DNA from: Deinococcota bacterium
Lineage (GTDB): Bacteria; Deinococcota; Deinococci; Deinococcales; Trueperaceae
DNA: 40,023 bases
Assembly (NCBI GenBank): GCA_963170125.1
Contig: CAUJFI010000172.1
Coordinates: 1-40,023 of the forward strand
Direction: 5' to 3'
Position 1 is the first letter of the stretch, and the number at the start of each line of letters is the position of its first letter. Below, piece after piece: positions 33,101 through 38,849 of this stretch. A model generated the notes under the pieces. It saw only the letters and a list, made by a program, of their open reading frames with translations. It had not been told where the DNA came from and did no database searches. Made by a program: the position numbers and the translations under genes.

Positions 33101-33324
33101 CGGGCGAGTTGCGCTTCGACCCGCGCCTGCCGGCGGGGTGGAGCACGCTCGAGTTCAGGCTGGGGTGGCGCGGCTCGCTGTTTCACGTGAAACTCTCACG
33201 CGCGGCCGTTCGCTTCCAGCTCCTGGAGGGCAGACCCGTGCGGTTGTGGGTGCGTGGCGAGGCTGTCCTCGTGGGCGGCGACGTGAGGGTGGCACTCCCG
33301 GATCAAGGACCGGCGCTCGACTAG
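30145..33324 (+). CDS. Fused beta-phosphoglucomutase and GH65 disaccharide phosphorylase
   Basis: A 1059-residue bifunctional enzyme. Residues about 10-225 are a HAD-superfamily beta-phosphoglucomutase: D-L-D-G-V-L with nucleophile Asp16 and Asp18, the V-S-G-S-R-N motif, K-P-A-P-D, and E-D-A-I-S-G-V. Residues about 265-1045 are glycoside hydrolase family 65 (maltose/trehalose/kojibiose phosphorylase), with the general acid Glu784 in T-G-P-D-E-Y and Y-F-W-D-T-E and K-Q-T-D-L-V-L substrate-site motifs. The phosphorylase would split an alpha-linked glucose disaccharide with phosphate to beta-glucose-1-phosphate, and the mutase would turn that into glucose-6-phosphate. A low-complexity Ala/Gly stretch near residues 215-232 joins the parts, and another Pro/Thr-rich insert is near residues 576-614. 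Which disaccharide is used cannot be told. Confidence 0.93.
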   Translation: MTDIPDLGLHDAVLFDLDGVLTPTAEVHRAAWRELFAPYLASRGAAPYQESDYLEHLDGRQRYDGVAALLASRGLSLPRGAPEDPPEAETVCGLGNRKNAAFQRVLDEEGVVPFPGAVALVDALIAAGVTVAVVSGSRNARTVLAAAGLTERFPLVVGGIEAAELSLASKPAPDAFLHAAAVLGVEPAHTVVIEDAISGVAAGRAGGFGLVVGVGGGGAAGSGVGTGASAAALREAGADIVVADLAPLAERVTGGGVDRERWPAHEWRLVEKRPLAGVDGVGETLFALGNGYLGLRGNSEEGGPAHEHGTFINGFFEAWEIEYPEAAYGFATAGQTIVNVPDAKTIRLSADGERLDLATADLEEYERSLDLSSGTLRRRLVWRTAAGRRLEVASTRLVSFTRRNLALITYRVTPLDAPAHVELESLLVNRQDGEGEFAARRRAAGLDPRRSDELAGRVLVPTAQTLGGDRVGLAFETRRSRLGVAALVEHTPAGETTVHPDRSVTRFAFDLPAGESVTVVKKAVYLDGVGLGGDELLSAAGRLMDEVPGAEAVAAEQRAWCAEFWARADVRVRTGPSAERGDDGHGTRAPDDAAAVPATTTEPGRAPSRASAAQPALQQAIRWNVFQLAQAAARADGRGVSAKGVSGSGYSGHYFWDTEVFVLPFLAYAMPAAARSTLELRHALLPAARRRAAVMSLAGALFAWRTIDGEEASAYYPAGTAQYHIDADVAYALLHYASVTGDEEFLLGPGAEILVETARMWRSLGFFSERDGRFHLHSVTGPDEYSAVVNDNFYTNAMARLNLERAAAAVDRRPGLLGTTPAEVGEWRRAAAAMALPFDERLGVNAQDAEFLSRQRWDLAATPREKRPLLLHYHPLVIYRHQVLKQTDLVLAEFLLSSRFSAEQKRRDFEYYDPLTTGDSTLSAAVQSIMAAEVGYQRRAYRHFRRMLWTDLANLHANTADGVHVAAMGGTWLALVCGFGGLRDDAGELRFDPRLPAGWSTLEFRLGWRGSLFHVKLSRAAVRFQLLEGRPVRLWVRGEAVLVGGDVRVALPDQGPALD

Positions 33325-33457
33325 CGTCGGTTCACGTCCCTCCGGCGAGCGACGTGACGCGCCGGGTGAGCACGTAGTGGCCGTGCCGTTAGCCCAGTTG
33401 GCAACGCGCGACAGCCCGTTCGGGCCCTAGGACTCTCACCAGTGGCGCCCCAAGCGC

Positions 33458-33946
33458 CTAGGTCATCCTCTCCAGCAAGGCGTCCAACGCTGCGTAGCTC
33501 TGGGCCATCCCCGCCTCGGCTCCGGCCACGGCCATGCCGTCGCGCTCCTCCTGGTTGAAGAAGTGCGAGGTGGCCAAGATCTTCGTGGCGCGCCCGCCGT
33601 TCTCGTCGCTGAGCTCCACGGTGTCGATGCTGGGGTGACCCGGTATGCCGTCCCACTCGAACGTCTGCGAGATGAGCGTCTTCGGCTCGATCTCGCGGAA
33701 GCGGCCCTCGAAGCCGTCCGAGCCGCCTTCGTGATGCTCGACGAAGCGCCAGTGGCCACCCTTCCTGAACTCGAACTTCTCGATGTCCACACTGTTGCCG
33801 CGGCCCCACCACTGCGCCACCAGCTCGGGCTCGGAGTAGGCGCGCCACACGAGGTCGCGCGGGGCGTCGAAGACGCGCTCCACGCGGATGGTGCGCTCGT
33901 CGATGATCGTGGCCGTGTGCTTGTAGCTCTTTCCTTGCGCGGTCAT
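33458..33946 (-). CDS. SRPBCC (AHSA1-like) domain protein
   Basis: A 162-residue protein of the SRPBCC/AHSA1 superfamily (activator of Hsp90 ATPase homologue 1-like). Landmarks are I-R-V-E-R-V-F-D-A-P-R-D-L-V-W-R-A-Y-S-E-P-E near residues 19-40, W-W-G-R-G, F-R-K-G-G-H-W-R-F-V and the late H-F-F-N-Q-E-E-R-D-G-M. These helix-grip folds bind hydrophobic ligands; the physiological ligand is unknown. ATG 33946 overlaps the stop of the ArsR-family gene (ATGA) and has AAGGAGGAG upstream. The long frame to 34399 is a shadow. ArsR-SRPBCC pairs are common in soil bacteria, the regulator repressing the operon. Confidence 0.88.
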   Translation of the reverse strand: MTAQGKSYKHTATIIDERTIRVERVFDAPRDLVWRAYSEPELVAQWWGRGNSVDIEKFEFRKGGHWRFVEHHEGGSDGFEGRFREIEPKTLISQTFEWDGIPGHPSIDTVELSDENGGRATKILATSHFFNQEERDGMAVAGAEAGMAQSYAALDALLERMT

Positions 33947-34284
33947 GACTCCTCCTTCAGGCGGTCCAGCAACTTGGCGAGATGGTCGAAGCGCTCCTCG
34001 AGCGTGCGCCGGTAACCCTCGAGCCACGCGGCCTCGCGCTCCAGCCGGCGCGGTCCGAGCGTGCAGACGCGCGCCCTGCCCTGCTTGCGGGTGCTGACGA
34101 GCCCGACGTCTTCCAGAACCCTGACGTGCTTCCTCGCTCCCGAGAGCGAGATGCCGGCCCGGTCCGCGAGTTCGGTGATGGTCGCATCGGCACGACCCAA
34201 CCTCTCGAGGAACGCGATGCGGGTCGGGTCCGCCAGGGCGGCGAACGTCTCGTGGATGGGGGCTTGGGGTTGATACTGAACCAT
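33943..34284 (-). CDS. ArsR-family transcriptional regulator
   Basis: A 113-residue winged-helix repressor of the ArsR/SmtB family. It shows F-A-A-L-A-D-P-T-R-I-A-F-L-E-R-L near residues 13-28, the recognition helix region S-L-S-G-A-R-K-H-V-R-V-L-E, and the wing V-S-T-R-K-Q-G-R-A-R-V. No Cys pair or other metal-binding set is visible, so it belongs to the non-metal branch usually paired with SRPBCC proteins. The start ATG 34284 lies at the centre of a 24-bp palindrome, which argues for autoregulation at the start codon; an in-frame start at 34320 would read through it and adds 12 unsupported residues. Co-translated with the SRPBCC gene (ATGA overlap). Confidence 0.87.
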   Translation of the reverse strand: MVQYQPQAPIHETFAALADPTRIAFLERLGRADATITELADRAGISLSGARKHVRVLEDVGLVSTRKQGRARVCTLGPRRLEREAAWLEGYRRTLEERFDHLAKLLDRLKEES

Positions 34285-34296
34285 TCGGTTCAGTAT
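34273..34296. promoter_or_regulatory. 24-bp palindromic operator over the ArsR start codon
   Basis: ATACTGAACC (34273-34282) and GGTTCAGTAT (34287-34296) are perfect inverted repeats separated by 4 bp. The ArsR-family ATG (34284-34282, minus strand) straddles the centre. It is most likely the binding site of that regulator. Confidence 0.75.
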
Positions 34297-34421
34297 TCGG
34301 ACGGTGGCAGGGCTTGTCAAGGAGCCGCGGCCGGCCCGGCCTCAGCCCAGAACCGTGGGGGAGCGCTCCGCACTGACGTCCCCGCGCCGATTGACGCACC
34401 TCCTTCTACAGCGAGCTGTCC

Positions 34422-34476
34422 TTCACACGACGTTCACACCGCGAACCCCCGGCCTTCATGGGCCCCGCCCTAACCT
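34422..34476 (+). promoter_or_regulatory. Direct-repeat operator and promoter of the SHOCT/two-component operon
   Basis: TTCACAC occurs at 34422-34428 and 34433-34439, an 11-bp step like a PhoB box. TAACCT at 34471-34476 is a possible -10 box, and the -35 position (about 34448-34453) has no consensus. Repeats just upstream of a weak -35 suggest activation by an OmpR-family regulator, possibly the one at 35100. AAGGAG at 34513-34518 then serves ATG 34529. Confidence 0.5.
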
Positions 34477-34528
34477 CGCTCCAGACCAGGGGCCGAGCGG
34501 CCCGACTGGCGGAAGGAGTTGATCGTCG

Positions 34529-34984
34529 ATGGCGTACGCATTCGGATTCGGCCACGGAGCCGGCTTGGGGTTCGGGCTGGGGTTCTTGAACCTCGTCGGC
34601 ACCCTGCTGTTCTTCCTCTTCATCGTGTTCCTCATCAAGACGGTGGTGCGCGGTGGCTGGCGCGGGGGGTGGCCCGGCAGGCGCTGGGAACGCGCCGAAG
34701 ACGAGGCCCCTGGGTTCAGGTGGGGACCGTCGGACGCACGGTTCCGAGCGTCCGACGCGCGCGGGCCCGGGCATGACCAGGCTTGGCAGACGGCTCGCGA
34801 GCGCCTGGCCAACGGCGAGGTGACCCCGCAGGAGTTCGAGACCCTGAAGCGCGGCCTCGCGCACTACGGCGAGGGCCGGCCCCGGTTCGACAAGGCGCTG
34901 AACATGGCGCGCATGCGCTTCGCGAAGGGTGAGATCGGACTCGAAGACCTCGAGGCGATCAAGCGGGCGCTGGCACAGGCCTAG
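34529..34984 (+). CDS. Membrane protein with two SHOCT-like motifs
   Basis: A 151-residue protein. A Gly/Phe-rich start (F-G-F-G-H-G-A-G-L-G-F) leads into one transmembrane helix (about residues 18-40). A Gly/Trp/Arg-rich juxtamembrane stretch and a linker follow, then two SHOCT-like short helical motifs: A-R-E-R-L-A-N-G-E-V-T-P-Q-E-F-E-T-L-K and A-R-M-R-F-A-K-G-E-I-G-L-E-D-L-E-A-I-K. SHOCT motifs usually occur once at a C-terminus and are thought to mediate oligomerisation. The gene has a good AAGGAG site and precedes a response regulator and kinase on the same strand, as seen for small SHOCT membrane proteins in other two-component operons. It may modulate or be controlled by that system. 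Confidence 0.85.
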   Translation: MAYAFGFGHGAGLGFGLGFLNLVGTLLFFLFIVFLIKTVVRGGWRGGWPGRRWERAEDEAPGFRWGPSDARFRASDARGPGHDQAWQTARERLANGEVTPQEFETLKRGLAHYGEGRPRFDKALNMARMRFAKGEIGLEDLEAIKRALAQA

Positions 34985-34996
34985 CCGACACGGGAC

Positions 34997-35039
34997 CGGG
35001 TCGAGCATCTCAGCGGCCAGCGCCGAGATGCTCGACCCG
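34997..35039 (+). repeat. 15-bp-stem hairpin between SHOCT and regulator genes
   Basis: CGGGTCGAGCATCTC (34997-35011) is the perfect reverse complement of GAGATGCTCGACCCG (35025-35039), with a 13-nt loop. No T-run follows, so it is not a standard intrinsic terminator. It may stabilise the upstream mRNA, pause transcription or bind a protein. Confidence 0.65.
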
Positions 35040-35063
35040 CCACGCCGCGCGGCCGGCACACCC

Positions 35064-35092
35064 TTGGGAGCCCCGTCGGGTGCGGCTAGAGT
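35064..35092 (+). promoter_or_regulatory. Internal leaderless promoter for the response regulator
   Basis: TTGGGA (35064-35069), a 17-bp spacer and TAGAGT (35087-35092) form a plausible promoter, with ATG 35100 lying 7 nt further on. GTGGAG in that gap could also act as a weak ribosome site. It would allow regulator and kinase expression apart from the SHOCT gene. Confidence 0.55.
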
Positions 35093-35099
35093 GGAGACG

Positions 35100-35780
35100 A
35101 TGGCAACGGGCACGGTGCTCATCATCGAAGACGAGCGCAACCTGGTGGGCATCCTCACCGATTACCTCAAGGGCGAGGGTTACCGGGTCGAGAGCGCGTT
35201 CGACGGCGCGCGTGGGCTCGAGCTGTGGCGAGCCGCGCGCCCCGACCTGGTCCTCCTCGACCTGATGCTCCCCGGCGTGGACGGGCTCGAGGTCGCCCGG
35301 CGCATCCGCGGCGAATCGTCCGTGCCCATCATCATGCTGACCGCCCGCGACGCGGAGGTCGACAAGCTCGTCGGCCTCGGCATCGGCGCGGACGACTACG
35401 TCGTCAAGCCGTACAGCCCGCGCGAGGTCGTGGCGCGCGTCAAGGCCGTGCTGCGTCGAGCGTCCGGCACCATGGCCGCCCCTGACCGGTTCACGGTAGG
35501 CGAGCTGAGTGTCGACCTCGGTGCCTACGTGGTCGAGTGCGCCGGCGAGCGGCTCGACCTCACGACGAGTGAGCTCCGCCTGCTGGCCGAGCTCGCGCGC
35601 GAACCGGGCCGCGTGAAGCGCAGGGCGGAGCTGCTCGCGAGCATGGGTGCCAGGGAGAGCTTCGCCGACGAACGTGCCGTCGACGCGCACGTCAAGAACC
35701 TCCGCCGCAAGCTCGGAACGTGCGGCGAGATGGTCGAGACCGTCAGGGGCGTCGGCTATCGCCTGCGAGATCGGCGGTGA
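35100..35780 (+). CDS. Response regulator, OmpR/PhoB family
   Basis: A 226-residue regulator. The receiver domain has E-D-E at 10-12, phosphoacceptor Asp54 in L-L-D-L-M-L-P-G, M-L-T-A-R-D and the conserved Lys in V-V-K-P-Y-S. The winged-helix output domain (about residues 130-225) ends K-N-L-R-R-K-L-G and V-R-G-V-G-Y-R-L. ATG 35100 is chosen: upstream codons to 34929 belong to the SHOCT gene in another frame. Its stop overlaps the kinase GTG (GTGA). Likely targets are its own operon (direct repeats at 34422-34439); the signal is unknown. Confidence 0.92.
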   Translation: MATGTVLIIEDERNLVGILTDYLKGEGYRVESAFDGARGLELWRAARPDLVLLDLMLPGVDGLEVARRIRGESSVPIIMLTARDAEVDKLVGLGIGADDYVVKPYSPREVVARVKAVLRRASGTMAAPDRFTVGELSVDLGAYVVECAGERLDLTTSELRLLAELAREPGRVKRRAELLASMGARESFADERAVDAHVKNLRRKLGTCGEMVETVRGVGYRLRDRR

Positions 35781-37033
35781 GCCGCCAACGCCCTCCCGGC
35801 CCCCCGTGGGACGAGTGGCACGCCGGAACCGGCTGGGGCCGACGCCACCCTGGGCAGCGGTGGCCGAGGCATCACCCCGGCTGGCGAGCGCACCGGCGTC
35901 ACTGGGGCCTGCGCCGCCGCCTCACAGTGACGTTCGCGTTCGTGGCGCTCGCCGCCGTGGCGCTCACCGCCTGGCTCACCCTCGGGGCCGTGCTCAACGC
36001 GCAACGCGACCTGTTCGCGCAGACGCCGGCGAGCGAGCCGGGTTTCCAAGACCGGTCCGCCGACCACACGACGGGTGGTGGCCCCCCCGGTACGGCCCGC
36101 AACGCTTTCCGCACGGTGGCTCGCACCGCCATGCTGGCCGGCTTCCTGGCCTTCCTACTGGCAACGACCATGGCAGGGTTCCTGACGCGCCGCCTGACCC
36201 GGCCGCTGGTGGCGCTCGAACGGGGTGCCCGGCGCCTCGCCGCCGGCGAGCCCGGGTTGAGGCTCGCCCTACCGCCCGATCATGACGAGCTCCGCAGCCT
36301 CACCGGAGCGTTCAACGCCCTCGTAGGCGGCCTGGAGCGGCAGGAGGAGTGGCGGCGCGGCATGGTCGCGGACATAGCCCACGACCTTCGCACCCCGCTC
36401 GCCGTCCTCCGCAGCGAGGTGGAGGCCATGCAGGACCGCGTGCGCCCCCTAGACGACGCGGGGCTCGCGCGCCTGCACCGCGAGGTCATGCTGCTATCCC
36501 GCCTCGTCGACGACCTCCGAACCCTCTCGACCGCTGAGAGTGGCCACCTGGAGCTGACGCCGCGAACGGTGAAGGTGGTGGACTACCTGCGCACGCTGCT
36601 GGACAGCCTCGCCGGTCGCGCCGCCGAAGCCGGCGCCACCCTAGACTTAGACCCAATACCGGAGGACCTGAGCGCCACCTTCGACCCGGACCGCATCGCT
36701 CGCGTGCTTGGCAACTTGCTCGAGAACGCGCTCCGCTACGCCACGCCTGGGGCTATCACCGTGAGCGCCGAGCGGGAAGGCGACCACTTGCGCATCGCCG
36801 TGCGCGACCACGGTCCAGGACTGCCTCCAGGCGACGAGGAGCGTGTACTGGAGCGCTTCTACCGCGGCGACCCCTCGCGCACTCGCCACGAAGCGGGTTC
36901 CGGGCTAGGCCTCGCCATCGCCAAAGCCATCGCCGAGAGCCACGGCGGCCGGCTCGACGCCGCCAACCACCCGCAAGGTGGGGCCGTGTTCACCGTCGTC
37001 CTGCCGCAGGGTGCGGGGGCAGGGGCGGCATAG
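35777..37033 (+). CDS. Sensor histidine kinase with HAMP domain
   Basis: A 418-residue membrane kinase. A long Pro/Trp/Arg/His-rich cytoplasmic start (about 45 residues) precedes helix 1 (about 50-72). An outer loop of about 50 residues follows, then helix 2 (about 115-135), a HAMP linker starting L-T-R-R-L-T-R-P-L, the phosphoacceptor box D-I-A-H-D-L-R-T-P-L, and the ATPase motifs N-L-L-E-N-A-L-R-Y, D-H-G-P-G-L-P, F-Y-R-G-D and G-S-G-L-G-L-A-I. The overall plan is BaeS/PhoR-like. GTG 35777 overlaps the regulator stop (GTGA); a start at 35720 would overlap the regulator gene. The loop is too short for a known sensor domain; the signal is unknown. It converges with the aminotransferase gene across 40 bp. 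Confidence 0.92.
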   Translation: MSRQRPPGPPWDEWHAGTGWGRRHPGQRWPRHHPGWRAHRRHWGLRRRLTVTFAFVALAAVALTAWLTLGAVLNAQRDLFAQTPASEPGFQDRSADHTTGGGPPGTARNAFRTVARTAMLAGFLAFLLATTMAGFLTRRLTRPLVALERGARRLAAGEPGLRLALPPDHDELRSLTGAFNALVGGLERQEEWRRGMVADIAHDLRTPLAVLRSEVEAMQDRVRPLDDAGLARLHREVMLLSRLVDDLRTLSTAESGHLELTPRTVKVVDYLRTLLDSLAGRAAEAGATLDLDPIPEDLSATFDPDRIARVLGNLLENALRYATPGAITVSAEREGDHLRIAVRDHGPGLPPGDEERVLERFYRGDPSRTRHEAGSGLGLAIAKAIAESHGGRLDAANHPQGGAVFTVVLPQGAGAGAA

Positions 37034-37073
37034 CGGGGCCCGACCGACCTTGGTCATACGACCGACGACCCAG

Positions 37074-38300
37074 CTACACGACCGCTGCCAACGCCGCGGC
37101 CAGCCTAGCGAACTCCTCCACCCCAACGTAAGCCTGCACGGAGAGGCGCAAGTGCAGCTGTCCGCCGGGCGAGGTCGTCGCCACCTCGACCCCCTTCTCG
37201 CGCAGACGGGCGCCCAGCTCCCCCGCCTCCGCGTCGCTCCCGGCCCGACCGAGCGGCACCGCGCGCATGGGCAGGCCGTTGCCGGGCGGCAGCCGCAACC
37301 CGAGGGCGTCGCGCAGCCGCGCCAGGCCGAGCTCTAGCACTGCCGTGTTGCGCTCCCGGAGCCGCCCGAACGTCATGCCTAGGTGGTCGGCGGGGAAGGC
37401 GAGCGCCGCAGGGAGCGCCAGGTAGGCCGTAGGGTCCTGCGTCCCTAAGTAGCTGAACGAGCCCGTGAAACCGCGCGCCGCACCGGCGCTGGCCACGAGC
37501 GGCCGCACGCGTTCGCGCCAGGGCGGCGCCACGACGAGCGCGGCAGCGGTGCGAGCAGCGAACGCCCACTTGTGCAGGTTGCCGAGCCAGAAGGCGGCGC
37601 CCTTGGGCACCGGCGCGTCGATCAGGCCGGGGGCGTGCGCGCCGTCGATGAGGATGGGGACCTCGTCCCCCAGCGCGGCACACACCGCCTCGACCGGCAA
37701 CCTCAGGGCGGAGGCCGAGGTGATCTGGTCCAGGACCACTAGCGCCGTGCGCTCGTTCAGCGCACCCTTGAGCGTGGTGACGAGCGCGGCGGCGAACTCT
37801 GCCTCGCTCAGGCCGTCCGACTGGCCTGGCGCCGACCCGTCCGCCAGCTCGCTACGGTTCGGCAGCGCGACGCAGCGGGGCACCACGCCGCGCTCGTCGC
37901 ACGCGCGCTCGATAGCGGCCTTCACCCACGGGTAGGTATGGTCCGTGTAGACGATCTCGGCCAGCGGCTCGAGCGCCAAGCTACTCAGCACGACCTGCAC
38001 CGCCTCCGTAGCGTTCTGCACGAGCACGAGGCCGTCCGGGTCGGTGGCGAGGAACTCGGCCACGCGCCCGCGCACCGCGTCGATGGCGGCCGTCAGGTCG
38101 GCTCGGTAGAACCGCTCCGGGCTGCGCTCTACGGCCTCGGCCGCGCGGCGCTGCGCCTCCAGCACGGGTCTTGGCACGGCGCCATACGAGCCGTGGTTGA
38201 GGTGGGCCACTTCCGGATCGAGCAGCCACAGGTGCGGCCGGAGGGGCCGCGTGAGGCCGTCGTTCATCACAGGCCGGTCGCCAGACGGGTTCGGTCGCAT
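37074..38300 (-). CDS. Class V aminotransferase-fold PLP enzyme (isopenicillin-N epimerase-like)
   Basis: A 408-residue PLP enzyme of the class V aminotransferase group. It begins L-N-H-G-S-Y-G-A-V-P (about residues 33-42), typical of isopenicillin-N-epimerase-like and CsdA-like members. I-D-G-A-H-A-P-G holds the Asp that binds the pyridine nitrogen, and the Schiff-base lysine is K244 in G-N-L-H-K-W. The reaction could be epimerisation, cysteine desulfuration or transamination; the G-N-L-H-K-W version points to the epimerase-like subgroup, but the substrate is unknown. A TAGTCT -10 box lies 6 nt before ATG 38300; another Met at residue 12 (38267) is possible. No operon partner. Confidence 0.87.
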   Translation of the reverse strand: MRPNPSGDRPVMNDGLTRPLRPHLWLLDPEVAHLNHGSYGAVPRPVLEAQRRAAEAVERSPERFYRADLTAAIDAVRGRVAEFLATDPDGLVLVQNATEAVQVVLSSLALEPLAEIVYTDHTYPWVKAAIERACDERGVVPRCVALPNRSELADGSAPGQSDGLSEAEFAAALVTTLKGALNERTALVVLDQITSASALRLPVEAVCAALGDEVPILIDGAHAPGLIDAPVPKGAAFWLGNLHKWAFAARTAAALVVAPPWRERVRPLVASAGAARGFTGSFSYLGTQDPTAYLALPAALAFPADHLGMTFGRLRERNTAVLELGLARLRDALGLRLPPGNGLPMRAVPLGRAGSDAEAGELGARLREKGVEVATTSPGGQLHLRLSVQAYVGVEEFARLAAALAAVV

Positions 38301-38306
38301 TAGGAG

Positions 38307-38312
38307 AGACTA
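38307..38312 (-). promoter_or_regulatory. -10 box TAGTCT of a leaderless promoter
   Basis: On the minus strand TAGTCT ends 6 nt before ATG 38300. The intervening CTCCTA is the complement of a Shine-Dalgarno sequence rather than one, so no usual ribosome site exists. Confidence 0.5.
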
Positions 38313-38334
38313 GCGCGCCCCGCCGGCTACGCCC

Positions 38335-38679
38335 TCAGGCGCCCTCGGCAGCCGCGTTCATGACATCCAGCGCCAGGTTGGAGTGGGCGTACGCCCCACC
38401 AGCCCGCATCTCTGCGGCCACCCAGATGGCCTCCATGATCTCTGCGCGCGACGCGCCCGCGTTCAACGCCGCTTTCGTATGTCCGCGTATGCAGTACGGA
38501 CACTGCGTGACGTGCGCAACGGCCACGGCCAGGAGCTGCTTGGTCTTGGCATCGAGCGCCCCCGGCTTGAAGACGGCCTTGCTGAACTCGGCGAAGGCGT
38601 CCGCGATGTCGGGCGCCAGCTCGTGCCGTTGGAGGCGCAGTTCCCGGGTCGCGGTCGGGTACAGGGGTTCGTCAGCCAT
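38335..38679 (-). CDS. Carboxymuconolactone decarboxylase/AhpD-like protein
   Basis: A 114-residue protein of the carboxymuconolactone decarboxylase (CMD) family. The AhpD-type motif C-P-Y-C (Cys60 and Cys63) with His67 follows the helix K-T-K-Q-L-L-A-V-A-V-A-H, and G-A-S-R-A-E-I-M-E-A-I follows on. The Cys pair and His indicate a thiol-redox, alkylhydroperoxidase-like activity rather than lactone decarboxylation. GGAGAGG lies upstream of ATG 38679. It reads in the same direction as the amidase but is separated by 170 bp, so it is probably transcribed alone. Such small CMD proteins often oligomerise into trimers or hexamers. Confidence 0.88.
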   Translation of the reverse strand: MADEPLYPTATRELRLQRHELAPDIADAFAEFSKAVFKPGALDAKTKQLLAVAVAHVTQCPYCIRGHTKAALNAGASRAEIMEAIWVAAEMRAGGAYAHSNLALDVMNAAAEGA

Positions 38680-38849
38680 GCTTCGTCACCTCTCCGCGCG
38701 GCGGTCAGCGAGGATCGCGCGTTGGCGCCCGCCGCGCGCTCTCATGCTAGGGCCTGTGCTCAACCTGGCGTCGTCCACGCGGACGTTGCGTCGGCCGTCG
38801 GGAACAGGCGCCCACGTCCCGCCGGCTGCCGGGGCGCCACGCGGGCGCC

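Noticed and set aside
33325..33457. Convergent gap after the GH65 fusion, checked for a terminator or small RNA
   Set aside because: No convincing stem-loop with a T-run and no gene could be seen.
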